A DNA stretch of 64,000 nucleotides from Verrucomicrobiia bacterium. Lineage in GTDB: Bacteria; Verrucomicrobiota; Verrucomicrobiia; Verrucomicrobiales; DEV007. Below the pieces are notes generated by a model. The model ran no database searches. It worked only from the letters and a program-made list of their open reading frames with translations, and was not told the origin of the DNA. The stretch covers positions 124,001-188,000 of the forward strand of contig JAUIAH010000011.1 of assembly GCA_030425385.1 (NCBI GenBank), in the 5' to 3' direction. A program made the translations under genes and the position numbers. Below, in pieces: positions 39,009 through 46,627 of this stretch; position 1 is the first letter of the stretch; the number at the start of each line of letters is the position of its first letter.

Positions 39009-41369
39009 ATGGACAGCCACGATTTGCTTCAGCGATTCGTCCAAGACGACGATCAACAGGCGTTTGAGGACCTGGTCCGCGTCCATCTTCCGATGGTGCA
39101 TCAGGTGGCCCGGCGCCACGTCGGCAATCATCACCTCGCCGAGGACGTGTCTCAACGGGTTTTCCAGATCTTTGCCACCAAGGCCCCACGGCTGCAACGC
39201 CATCCAGCACTCCATGCCTGGCTCTTCCGAGCCACTCTCTTTGAAGCAGCGAAAGCACGCCGCCGTGAGACTACTCGGCAGCGCCAGCTCTCGGCTTGGA
39301 AGGAAACGCAATCGACCACGACCATGCCTGAAGTCCCCTCCTCCGATGAGCGTCTCCGCGCCGTGGAAACAGGACTCCAAGCCCTCCCGCCCCGAGAACG
39401 CGATCTTCTCCTGAGGCGATTCTATCAAGGTCAATCGCATCTCGACATCTCCACCACGCTCGGCATCACCGAGAACGCGAGCCAGAAACGGGTGGCCCGC
39501 GCGGTGGACAAGCTTCGCAATTACCTGACCCGTCGAGGCGCCGCGGTCTCGATCGCCAGCATCACCAGTGCCTTGGGACGTGGGACCGCGCATGGGCTCG
39601 ACCCAGGCCTGGTCGAACGCGTCACCACGAAGGCCCTCGCTGGTGCTCCGGTTTCCTCTGTACCTTGTGGGTGGCTGGTTCTGAATCTGAAGACCGCTGT
39701 TGTGGCAATCGCGATTGGCTTTGCGCTTCCTTGGGGCAGCCATTGGGTGCGTGCGCGGCTCCATCCCCTCTCAGCACCGACGTCTCCATCGAACGCAGCG
39801 TCCTCTCCCACTGCGAATCCCGTGCCAAGCGTTCTCCTCCTTGGCAGCGTGATCGATCCTGCCGAAAGAATGCGCCGCATTCTCGAAATCGACGATTCTC
39901 AACAACGTCATCTTGAGATCGGCTATCTTGTTAGGCATCTCACGAGGGCGGAGATCCCACCAGCGCTCCATGTCCTGACAGAACGTGAGCCGGAAGATGC
40001 TGAACATTTGAAGGTCTTTATCGAGCACTGGGCTTACTCCCAGCCACAGGCAGCCCTAGCATTCATCGACACTCGCCTACCCAGCTACAGGGCCCGTTAT
40101 CTTGAAGCCCTGATGAGTGGGTGGACGGCGAGCCGCCCCGAGTCCGCCTGGCAATTTGCCTTCGATCTTACAGAAGACGATCCCCATCGCGAGCAGGTCT
40201 TGGATCGCTGGGTGCAGGATCAAAGTTTCAAGGATCCCGCTGCCACTCTCGCAACGCTTCTAACGACACCCGAACGCCTGCGGGACCATCACCTCAAACA
40301 AGTCTTTGCGCATTGGCCCCATTCGGGACGGGAGAAGGCTTTCCGCACCATCGCTTCCCTTCCTCGTCATGACTGGGCTCTCCAAGCTGCCAAAGCTTTC
40401 ATTGGCCGTGCCTTTCTCACTCCTGACCAATCCTTCATTGAAGACATAGACGCGCTCTTGCCAGCCGCTGTCAGAGATGAAATGCGCGCCAAAGCCGCCG
40501 GGCGATGGCTCGCAAGCGATCCCGCAAAGGCGAGCGCCTACCTTGCGGAGCATTTGGAAGGAGACGAGTTCCTCTCTATCGCTGACGAAACGATTAACAA
40601 GGTCTTCAAGGAGCACTACGTCGAGCTCCTCACATGCTTCCAAACACATCTCCCACCAGGGAAGCGCGACCACTATGCGGGAGAACTCTTCACCCGTTGG
40701 CTCGCTTTCGATGGCAGCGAAGCCCTGGCGAATCTCGATCGTCTCACGGATTCCCAATTGGAGATGATGGCGGGCGAGCTGGGAATGTATCGTGCGCAGC
40801 GCACACCCAAAGATGTCTATGCGGCAGGACAAGCTCTCCCCGAAAAGGCACGACTCTCCTACTACAGCGCTAGTGTTTGCCGGTTGGCAGAACTGGATCT
40901 TCCTCAAGCGCTCGATCTTCTTCAGCAGCTGGACGATCCCGCCATCCTCAACGCATCCTTTGCCGAAGTGGCCACGGAATACGCAGCCCATGATCCCGAA
41001 GCCGCCCTGACATGGTCACTGAACACCGCCCCCTCCGAAGCCCAACTTCAGATCGTGGAGGAGGTTGTCCAGGAATGGGCGCAGCACGACCTCGATGCCG
41101 CGCACGCTTGGTATCAACGTCAGACTGACCTTCAATTGCGCGATCACGGCGCAGCGGGCTTGAGTGACTCGCTGAAGCGACTGGACGGTGCCGCCGCGAC
41201 TGAATGGGCCCTCAGCATCCGGGATCACGATCTTCGAAATCGCACTCTCCAAGCGGCCGTCCAGCAGTGGGCCAAAGACGATGTCGTCGCCCTTTCTCAA
41301 TGGGCCGCCGAACAGCCTGAATCCATTCGAAACAAAGTCATGATCATGCTCCCCGATCTTACTCCATGA
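39009..41369 (+). CDS. ECF-type sigma factor fused to a transmembrane helix and a helical repeat domain
   Basis: 786 residues. Residues about 10-85 are sigma region 2 (DLVRVHLPMVHQVARRHV, then AEDVSQRVFQIFA) and about 115-170 region 4 (ALPPRERDLLLRRFYQGQ, ISTTLGITENASQKRVARAV). A hydrophobic helix follows at about 220-243 (VVAIAIGFALPWG), and the remaining ~540 residues are 30-40-residue helical repeats with a W....DP..A..W/L motif (RWVQDQSFKDPAATLATLL, EYAAHDPEAALTWSL, EWAQHDLDAAHAWY). The layout suggests a cytoplasmic sigma part tethered to the inner membrane with the repeats outside. ECF factors with long C-terminal extensions are known in Planctomycetes and Verrucomicrobia. The next gene overlaps by 4 nt. 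Confidence 0.9.
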   Translation: MDSHDLLQRFVQDDDQQAFEDLVRVHLPMVHQVARRHVGNHHLAEDVSQRVFQIFATKAPRLQRHPALHAWLFRATLFEAAKARRRETTRQRQLSAWKETQSTTTMPEVPSSDERLRAVETGLQALPPRERDLLLRRFYQGQSHLDISTTLGITENASQKRVARAVDKLRNYLTRRGAAVSIASITSALGRGTAHGLDPGLVERVTTKALAGAPVSSVPCGWLVLNLKTAVVAIAIGFALPWGSHWVRARLHPLSAPTSPSNAASSPTANPVPSVLLLGSVIDPAERMRRILEIDDSQQRHLEIGYLVRHLTRAEIPPALHVLTEREPEDAEHLKVFIEHWAYSQPQAALAFIDTRLPSYRARYLEALMSGWTASRPESAWQFAFDLTEDDPHREQVLDRWVQDQSFKDPAATLATLLTTPERLRDHHLKQVFAHWPHSGREKAFRTIASLPRHDWALQAAKAFIGRAFLTPDQSFIEDIDALLPAAVRDEMRAKAAGRWLASDPAKASAYLAEHLEGDEFLSIADETINKVFKEHYVELLTCFQTHLPPGKRDHYAGELFTRWLAFDGSEALANLDRLTDSQLEMMAGELGMYRAQRTPKDVYAAGQALPEKARLSYYSASVCRLAELDLPQALDLLQQLDDPAILNASFAEVATEYAAHDPEAALTWSLNTAPSEAQLQIVEEVVQEWAQHDLDAAHAWYQRQTDLQLRDHGAAGLSDSLKRLDGAAATEWALSIRDHDLRNRTLQAAVQQWAKDDVVALSQWAAEQPESIRNKVMIMLPDLTP

Positions 41370-42586
41370 ACCGCGACATCCTCTGCCTCCTCTGCCTCAC
41401 TCTGTTAGGGGTTCTCCTCGGCTGGACCACTATCCCCATCACAGAAGGGCCATCCGATTCCAACTCGGCGTCGTCTTTCTCTTTATCATCCGCCCTAGAG
41501 CGCCACTCTTCACACGTGGCCAATCCAGATGATGATGCCGCACGACAAGCCTATCACATTCCTAGCGAAGAATTCGAAAGCACCCTCGCCCGCTACGTTG
41601 CCAACGAACGATGGAAGGCGGCCTCCATCCTCCTGACCCGCTGGGGAGAAACGCATCCGATCGACGCCATTGAGGCCTCGCTGGCTATTCATTGGCCTGA
41701 GCAAGGCATGCAGTTTCGCTACCATCCCAACGGTCAAAGCTTCTTCCATCAATCGTTTATTCTCAATCCGACGCCAAAGATCTTTGATCGATGGCTGCAG
41801 AGGGATCCTGACAACGCCATGGCTACCTTACTTGATTACAATGCTGCCAATCGCAATGTCTATTCCCTCACCTCCGCACTCGAGCCCTATGCGGAGAAAC
41901 ATCCCGCCAAGGCTTATCGACTAGCAAAGAAACACTACTCGCTTGAAGGGCCGATTAAACTCTCCCGTTTTCACATGGTCGGGGATAGCGCCTTACTTAG
42001 AACCCTCTTCTACCAATGGGCACAAACGGAGCCTCGAGCCGCCTTCGAGGAAGCGCTTACTTACTCCAATCGCGAACTCCAATCTGAACTTCTCGGCCAA
42101 ATTTATAGAGGCTGGTCCAACCATGATCCCCAAGAAGTCGCGGCATGGGCAGAAAGCCTCCCTGCGAATGCACCTACGAAGACGCTCGAACGCGAACGCG
42201 CCCTGAAACTCGCAGAGGTCGCTCCCTTGAGCGCCCTCCCTCATTTCGTGCATACGCCTCACGGCAGCTTTGGCAGAAATCTAGCAGAAGCCTATGCGAC
42301 GAAAGAGGGTAGACTCACGTTCGCAGCCCTCAATCAGCTAACAGACCCACCTACTCGGCGTTTCTTCACTGCCCACGCAGTCGCCACGCTTGCAGATCAG
42401 ATGCTCGGGGCTGATCTCGGAGAAATGGTGCTCGAACTTCCTGCGGACGTTCAGCAGCCCGCTCTCGAGAAACTGGCGTCCCACTGGAAACAGGACGAAC
42501 CGCAAGCAGCTCAGGCCTTCGCCCAGAGGATCCCACACCCCCTCTCGCGCAAGGTGTATGAGCGCGCCTTGGACAAGCCGCGCTGA
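41366..42586 (+). CDS. Membrane-anchored repeat protein, partner of the sigma factor
   Basis: 406 residues, ATG overlapping the stop of the sigma-factor gene (ATGA), so translationally coupled. An N-terminal hydrophobic segment (ILCLLCLTLLGVLLGW, about 5-20) is a signal anchor or signal peptide. The rest holds the same kind of helical units as the sigma factor's C-terminal half: RWLQRDPDNAMATLL, QWAQTEPRAAFEEAL, GWSNHDPQEVAAWAE, HWKQDEPQAAQAF. It probably lies in the periplasm and may interact with the sigma factor's repeat domain. No catalytic motif. Confidence 0.85.
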   Translation: MNRDILCLLCLTLLGVLLGWTTIPITEGPSDSNSASSFSLSSALERHSSHVANPDDDAARQAYHIPSEEFESTLARYVANERWKAASILLTRWGETHPIDAIEASLAIHWPEQGMQFRYHPNGQSFFHQSFILNPTPKIFDRWLQRDPDNAMATLLDYNAANRNVYSLTSALEPYAEKHPAKAYRLAKKHYSLEGPIKLSRFHMVGDSALLRTLFYQWAQTEPRAAFEEALTYSNRELQSELLGQIYRGWSNHDPQEVAAWAESLPANAPTKTLERERALKLAEVAPLSALPHFVHTPHGSFGRNLAEAYATKEGRLTFAALNQLTDPPTRRFFTAHAVATLADQMLGADLGEMVLELPADVQQPALEKLASHWKQDEPQAAQAFAQRIPHPLSRKVYERALDKPR

Positions 42587-43756
42587 TCACCATCCACCCA
42601 TGGTTTCGTAGGCCGCTCCGCGGAGATACTCGGTCTCTGGCAAGGTGGCAATGACAGGGTGATCGGCACGCTGTGAATACGTTGCGATGCGTCGCAGTGT
42701 CTTCTTCGCATCGACAGCGGCGCCAGCGATCATTTCTTGAAACACCTTGCCATCCACGTGATGCGAGCACGTGAATGTGGCGAGGACGCCCCCTTTTTCT
42801 AACAGTTTCATGGCTCGCAAATGAATCTCTTTGTAGCCTCGTAAGGCTCCCGCAAGCCCACCCTTGTTGCGCGTGAATGACGGCGGATCCAAGACAATAA
42901 GGTCATAAGTGGCCTTCTCAGATTCACGCTGGCGGAGAGCATCGAAAGCATTGGCGACCGTGAACTCAACTTCAAGCCCATTCCGATCAGCATTGGCACA
43001 AGCGGCCGCTACCGCACTCTCACTGATCTCAATCGCTTCTACGCGAGCAGCCCCGGCTTTCTTCGCCGCGAGCGCAAAGCCACCGTGATGGGAAAACACA
43101 TCGAGCACCCGTTTCCCCTTGGCCATAGCCGCCACAGCCTGATGATTGGCAAGTTGATCGAGATAGAGGCCCGTCTTCTGCCCTTCTAGCACATCAATCT
43201 GGTGACGAAGGCCATCGATTTCCAAAGTGAACGGAGAGGGCTGGTCACCCCAGAGCACGCCTTTCACGAGTTCCATGCCCTCGGCCGTGCGGATGGGACT
43301 ATCATTGCGCTCGACAATGCTCTTCGGCTCGCAAACGTCACGAAGCGCTTCCACCAGCGCGTCTTTGCGCTGATCCATGGCAAGCGTGAGCGTTTGCACG
43401 ACCAAATGGTCTCCGTAGCGGTCCACGATCACGCCGGGCAAGCCATCGCTTTCGCTCCAGACAAGGCGCAAGGCGGCTGGATCGAGAGCCAAGGTCTGGC
43501 GATAATCAAGGGCGCGCTCTAACCGACGCCGAAAGAAATCGGCATCCAATGCTTGCCGTTGCCTCGAGAACCGACGCACGACGATCTGTGAATGCGGATT
43601 GTAGATCCCGGAACCGAGCGGGCGATCTTTGAAGTCTTTCAAGCTCACCACATCACCTGGAGAGGGATCGCCAAAGACTTTCTTGATCTCACTTGCATAC
43701 ACCCACTCGTGTCCGTGATAGATCCGGGCACGAGGCTTCACAACGACGCCAGCCAT
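42587..43756 (-). CDS. rlmI: RlmI-like 23S rRNA cytosine-5 methyltransferase
   Basis: 389 residues: N-terminal PUA domain (VVVKPRARIYHGHEWVYASE), central domain, and a class I SAM methyltransferase with VLDVFSHHGGFALAAKKAGA (SAM loop) and LIVLDPPSFTRNKGG (catalytic DPPSF), then TCSHHVD with the catalytic cysteine. E. coli RlmI modifies C1962 of 23S rRNA; the orthology of this copy is likely but not certain. It lies 10 nt after the lysine aminomutase gene on the same strand. Confidence 0.9.
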   Translation of the reverse strand: MAGVVVKPRARIYHGHEWVYASEIKKVFGDPSPGDVVSLKDFKDRPLGSGIYNPHSQIVVRRFSRQRQALDADFFRRRLERALDYRQTLALDPAALRLVWSESDGLPGVIVDRYGDHLVVQTLTLAMDQRKDALVEALRDVCEPKSIVERNDSPIRTAEGMELVKGVLWGDQPSPFTLEIDGLRHQIDVLEGQKTGLYLDQLANHQAVAAMAKGKRVLDVFSHHGGFALAAKKAGAARVEAIEISESAVAAACANADRNGLEVEFTVANAFDALRQRESEKATYDLIVLDPPSFTRNKGGLAGALRGYKEIHLRAMKLLEKGGVLATFTCSHHVDGKVFQEMIAGAAVDAKKTLRRIATYSQRADHPVIATLPETEYLRGAAYETMGGW

Positions 43757-43765
43757 AGTTGTCTG

Positions 43766-44950
43766 TTAGGAAAGAGTCGCCGCGGGTTCGAGTGGAGCCG
43801 CCACGGGCATTTGCGGCTCGGGATATTCGAACACCTTGCCCTCGTAGTTTCGAAGGATCACCCGCTCTTCATTGCGGTCGATGACATAATCGGGATTCAC
43901 GGGAACTTTGCCGCCGCCTCCGGGGGCGTCGATGACGAACTGGGGGATCGAGTAGCCGGTGGTGTGCCCGCGCAAACCCTCAATGATCTCGATCCCCTTG
44001 CTCACGGGTGCGCGCAAGTGCGAGGATCCTTGAATGAGGTCGCATTGATAGAGATAGTAGGGACGCACGCGACACATCAAGAGCTTATGGATGAGCACGC
44101 GCATCGTCTCAACATTGTCATTCACGCCACGGAGCAGCACGCTTTGGTTCCCCATGGGGACGCCGTGATTGGCCAGGCGCTCGAGCCCCTCCTTCACTTC
44201 CGTGGTCAACTCACGCGGGTGATTGACATGAATACTCAGAAAGAGAGGATGGTACTTTTGCAGCATCTGACAGAATGCGGGAGTGATGCGCTGCGGGAGA
44301 AAGATGGGCACGCGCGAGCCGATACGAATGAATTCAATGTGAGGAATACGATGCAAACGCTGGAGGATCTTCTCCAGCTTGGAATCAGAGAACAGCAAGG
44401 GATCGCCGCCTGACAAAAGCACGTCGCGGACCTCGGGATGGGTCTCCAGATAGTGGAAGGCGGCTTCGTAGTCCGTCTCTAACTCTTGTTCCCCCGCCCC
44501 ACTGACCACGCGGCTCCGCGTGCAGTAGCGGCAGTAGGCCGCGCAGCGATCGGTCACGAGAAAGAGAACGCGGTCGGGATAGCGATGGACGAGACCCGGG
44601 ACAGGCATGTGAGCATCTTCCCCGCAGGGATCTGCCATATCCGTGTCCGCATACCACGTCTCCTCGATGCGGGGGATGATCTGACGCCGAATCGGGTCCT
44701 CGGGATCAACCGGATCGATCAGATTGAAGAAGTGTGGCGTGATGGAGAGCGCCAATTTCGTCCCGCTGAGTAGGATGCCGCTCCGCTCTTCCTCGCAAAG
44801 CGTCAAGTGTTCCTCGATCTGTGCTAGCGAGTGGATCCGATGCTTCAATTGCCAGACGTGCGAGTCCCACGCTTCCGGCGGGTCCTCGGCCCAGTAGCCG
44901 GGGGCGTGAGATTGGAAGGTCTTGCTGAGGTCATTCCATTGGCGGCGCAT
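43766..44950 (-). CDS. kamA: Lysine 2,3-aminomutase (KamA family radical SAM)
   Basis: 394 residues. The radical SAM cluster motif CAAYCRYC uses Cys136, Cys140 and Cys143; the PLP lysine is Lys348 in DAPGGGGK; the substrate-binding aspartates of the clostridial enzyme are matched by Asp304 (CDLIQGSS) and Asp341. The long C-terminus with NEERVILRNYEGKVFEYPEP favours KamA over the shorter EpmB. It converts L-lysine to beta-lysine, used as a compatible solute or for EF-P. No ablB acetyltransferase is adjacent, though a GNAT gene lies about 5 kb away. Divergent from a winged-helix regulator. Confidence 0.92.
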   Translation of the reverse strand: MRRQWNDLSKTFQSHAPGYWAEDPPEAWDSHVWQLKHRIHSLAQIEEHLTLCEEERSGILLSGTKLALSITPHFFNLIDPVDPEDPIRRQIIPRIEETWYADTDMADPCGEDAHMPVPGLVHRYPDRVLFLVTDRCAAYCRYCTRSRVVSGAGEQELETDYEAAFHYLETHPEVRDVLLSGGDPLLFSDSKLEKILQRLHRIPHIEFIRIGSRVPIFLPQRITPAFCQMLQKYHPLFLSIHVNHPRELTTEVKEGLERLANHGVPMGNQSVLLRGVNDNVETMRVLIHKLLMCRVRPYYLYQCDLIQGSSHLRAPVSKGIEIIEGLRGHTTGYSIPQFVIDAPGGGGKVPVNPDYVIDRNEERVILRNYEGKVFEYPEPQMPVAAPLEPAATLS

Positions 44951-45101
44951 GTCTTCTATCAGTGGGCTTGGGGTAACGTTGGCGGAAGTCTAGGGATGGG
45001 GGCATTGATGTCAAACGAGCCCGCTTTCACCATTGACGGGACTCAGGGGGAATGATTCGATCCCCGATCTCCTTTCACACGATCTCACCCCTACAAGCCT
45101 G

Positions 45102-45764
45102 ATGTTTCTCCGAGAGCTTCGCAAGATTGCGCGACCGCATTGGTTCGACATTCTCTTTCTCATCAAGCGTTCGACGGGCCTTTCCGTATCCGAGTTGGCC
45201 AAGGAGATGGGCATGAGCTACATGGGGGTGAAGCAGCACTGCGATGAGCTTGAGAACATGGGCATGCTAGACACCTGGCGTCGCCCACGCGAGGAAGGCG
45301 AAAGCGGTCGGCCGGAGAAGGCCTACCGCCTGACTCACAAGGGAAACCTCCTCTTCCCCAGCTTCGAGAATGAGTTCACCACGAGCCTCCTAGACTCCAT
45401 GAAGGAGGCCTACGGGAGCAATGCGCCTGAGAAACTCATCTTCGCTTACCTGAGCAACAAAGTGCGTTACTATCAACATCACATCAAAGGTGACACTTTG
45501 TTAGAACGCGCCACATCCTTTGCCATAGTTCGCAATCGGGAGGGCTTTCTCTGCGTGTGCTCGCACGATCACGAGCCCTCCGAACCCTTGCAGATCATCG
45601 AGTATCACAATCCTATGCGAGCGATCTACGCAAAGTATCCTGCCACCGCGCGCATGGAGGAGAACATGATCGCTCAAGTGCTGCAATGCTCTATCAGTTG
45701 CACCCACGAAGCCGTCTCTGGACTGACACGCAGCGTCTTCACGCTCCGGCCGACTCCCTCTTAA
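45102..45764 (+). CDS. Winged-helix transcriptional regulator with C-terminal Cys/His cluster
   Basis: I choose ATG 45102 (MFLRELRKIARPHW), giving 220 residues; an in-frame TTG at 45033 is less likely. Residues about 8-85 are a winged helix (LSVSELAKEMGMSYMGVKQHC, recognition helix; GRPEKAYRLTHKG, wing). The C-terminal half carries LCVCSHDHEP and QCSISCTHE, a Cys/His set that could bind a metal, an Fe-S cluster or haem, as in SufR-like regulators, which have the same layout. It is divergent from kamA across 151 bp, so it may regulate that operon. Confidence 0.85.
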   Translation: MFLRELRKIARPHWFDILFLIKRSTGLSVSELAKEMGMSYMGVKQHCDELENMGMLDTWRRPREEGESGRPEKAYRLTHKGNLLFPSFENEFTTSLLDSMKEAYGSNAPEKLIFAYLSNKVRYYQHHIKGDTLLERATSFAIVRNREGFLCVCSHDHEPSEPLQIIEYHNPMRAIYAKYPATARMEENMIAQVLQCSISCTHEAVSGLTRSVFTLRPTPS

Positions 45765-46459
45765 AGAATCGATTCGCCCCGCTCCAGCTGCGCCTGCCAT
45801 TGGCGCAGTTTCTCCAAGCGATCCTCCGTCAAGGGATGCGATCCCGTGTAGCGATGCCAGGGGCGCTCGGGGTTGTCGGGCCAGTCGCGGATGCCTTCGA
45901 AGAACTCCAGGGCGCCTTCCGTCGTTCCGTAGGTGAGGTGAATCAGTTGCAAGCCGAAGCGGTCGGCCTCTTCCTCTTGGGAGCGGGAGAAACCACTCTC
46001 CGCCGTGCACACGGCGGCATCGATCGGAGAGAACTGATCGCCCCCCGTCACCAGCGAAGCCGCTAACGACACGGTCAAGGTGCGGCCGAGACGTTTGGGA
46101 ATATGGCGCTCCTGATGATGCCCTAACTCATGCGCCAAGACCATCGCCAGCCCGAGTTCTGATGTCACCATCTCAAGCAAGGCCGGCGTCACCCCAATGC
46201 CGCCACCTGGGGTGGCCACCGCATTCGGCACATCGAAATCGAGGAAGAACAATCGGTAGTCGAGATCACGCAGAGTTGCCGACTCCTGCTTGAGCAGTTT
46301 CGCCAAGATCTCCTCGGCCTTGGCGAATGCCTGGCGATGATCCGTTGCCACCTCGCCTGCATGCGCCTCATGGGATCCTGCTAGGCGCTTTTCCCAGCGG
46401 TCTGGCAGGATTCCGCCTAACCAAACCCCCAGCCACCCCAACAGGAAATAGCCTGCCAC
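45761..46459 (-). pseudogene. Truncated duplicate of the M48 peptidase gene
   Basis: A 697-bp near-copy (45763-46459) of the gene at 48090-48893, about 20 base differences by eye and only about 4-5 amino-acid changes (for example HEAHAG for HEALAG, DAAVC for DAAVR). It keeps HELGHH and the EEEAD ligand but lacks the first 35 residues, including most of the membrane segment; its open frame begins at a GTG equal to Val36. Homology stops abruptly at 46459. It converges with the regulator gene (4-nt overlap). The mostly synonymous differences suggest slow decay, recent gene conversion or residual expression. Confidence 0.75.
45763..46459. repeat. 697-bp direct repeat, copy 1
   Basis: Matches 48092-48788 at a constant offset of 2329 bp without gaps, roughly 97% identical by eye. 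The two copies bracket the ATPase gene. The left boundary falls at the M48 stop, and the right boundary is sharp (GCCTGCCAC then TGCTGGG here, GAAGAAG in copy 2). Confidence 0.9.
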
Positions 46460-46530
46460 TGCTGGGGGCTGTGATGGCCTTGGCTATTGGCGGTTACTGG
46501 ATCGGTAAGCGATCATTCGTTGGGATGTAG
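46460..46530 (+). other. Possible remnant of a membrane-protein gene end
   Basis: Directly after the broken M48 copy, one plus-strand frame reads LLGAVMALAIGGYWIGKRS and stops at 46530, which looks like the last membrane helix and basic tail of a lost gene. It has no start of its own. It may be the scar of a deletion or rearrangement. Confidence 0.35.
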
Positions 46531-46566
46531 GCGCATTCCCTGAGATCGGGATCTCCTTCAAAGTTT

Positions 46567-46612
46567 ACAAGTCGTCACTTGTATAGTCATGACTTGTAAA
46601 GTCGTGACTTGT
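46567..46612. repeat. 15-bp-spaced ACTTGT palindromic repeat array
   Basis: ACAAGT (46567) and ACTTGT (46577) form an inverted pair, followed by ACTTGT at 46592 and 46607, each preceded by AGTC-RTG so that the units read AAGTCRTGACTT-like near-palindromes at a 15-bp period. The array ends 15 bp before ATG 46628. It looks like an operator with three adjacent half-sites; no -35/-10 can be assigned securely. Confidence 0.7.
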
Positions 46613-46627
46613 GAGTAGGCTTTCTGG

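Noticed and set aside
45033-45101. N-terminal extension of the winged-helix regulator from TTG 45033
   Set aside because: The extra 23 residues have no structure expected of the family and an ATG follows at 45102.
45557-46066. 169-residue plus-strand ORF over the M48 duplicate
   Set aside because: A shadow frame that reappears in part at the second copy (47967-48239) because the underlying DNA is duplicated.
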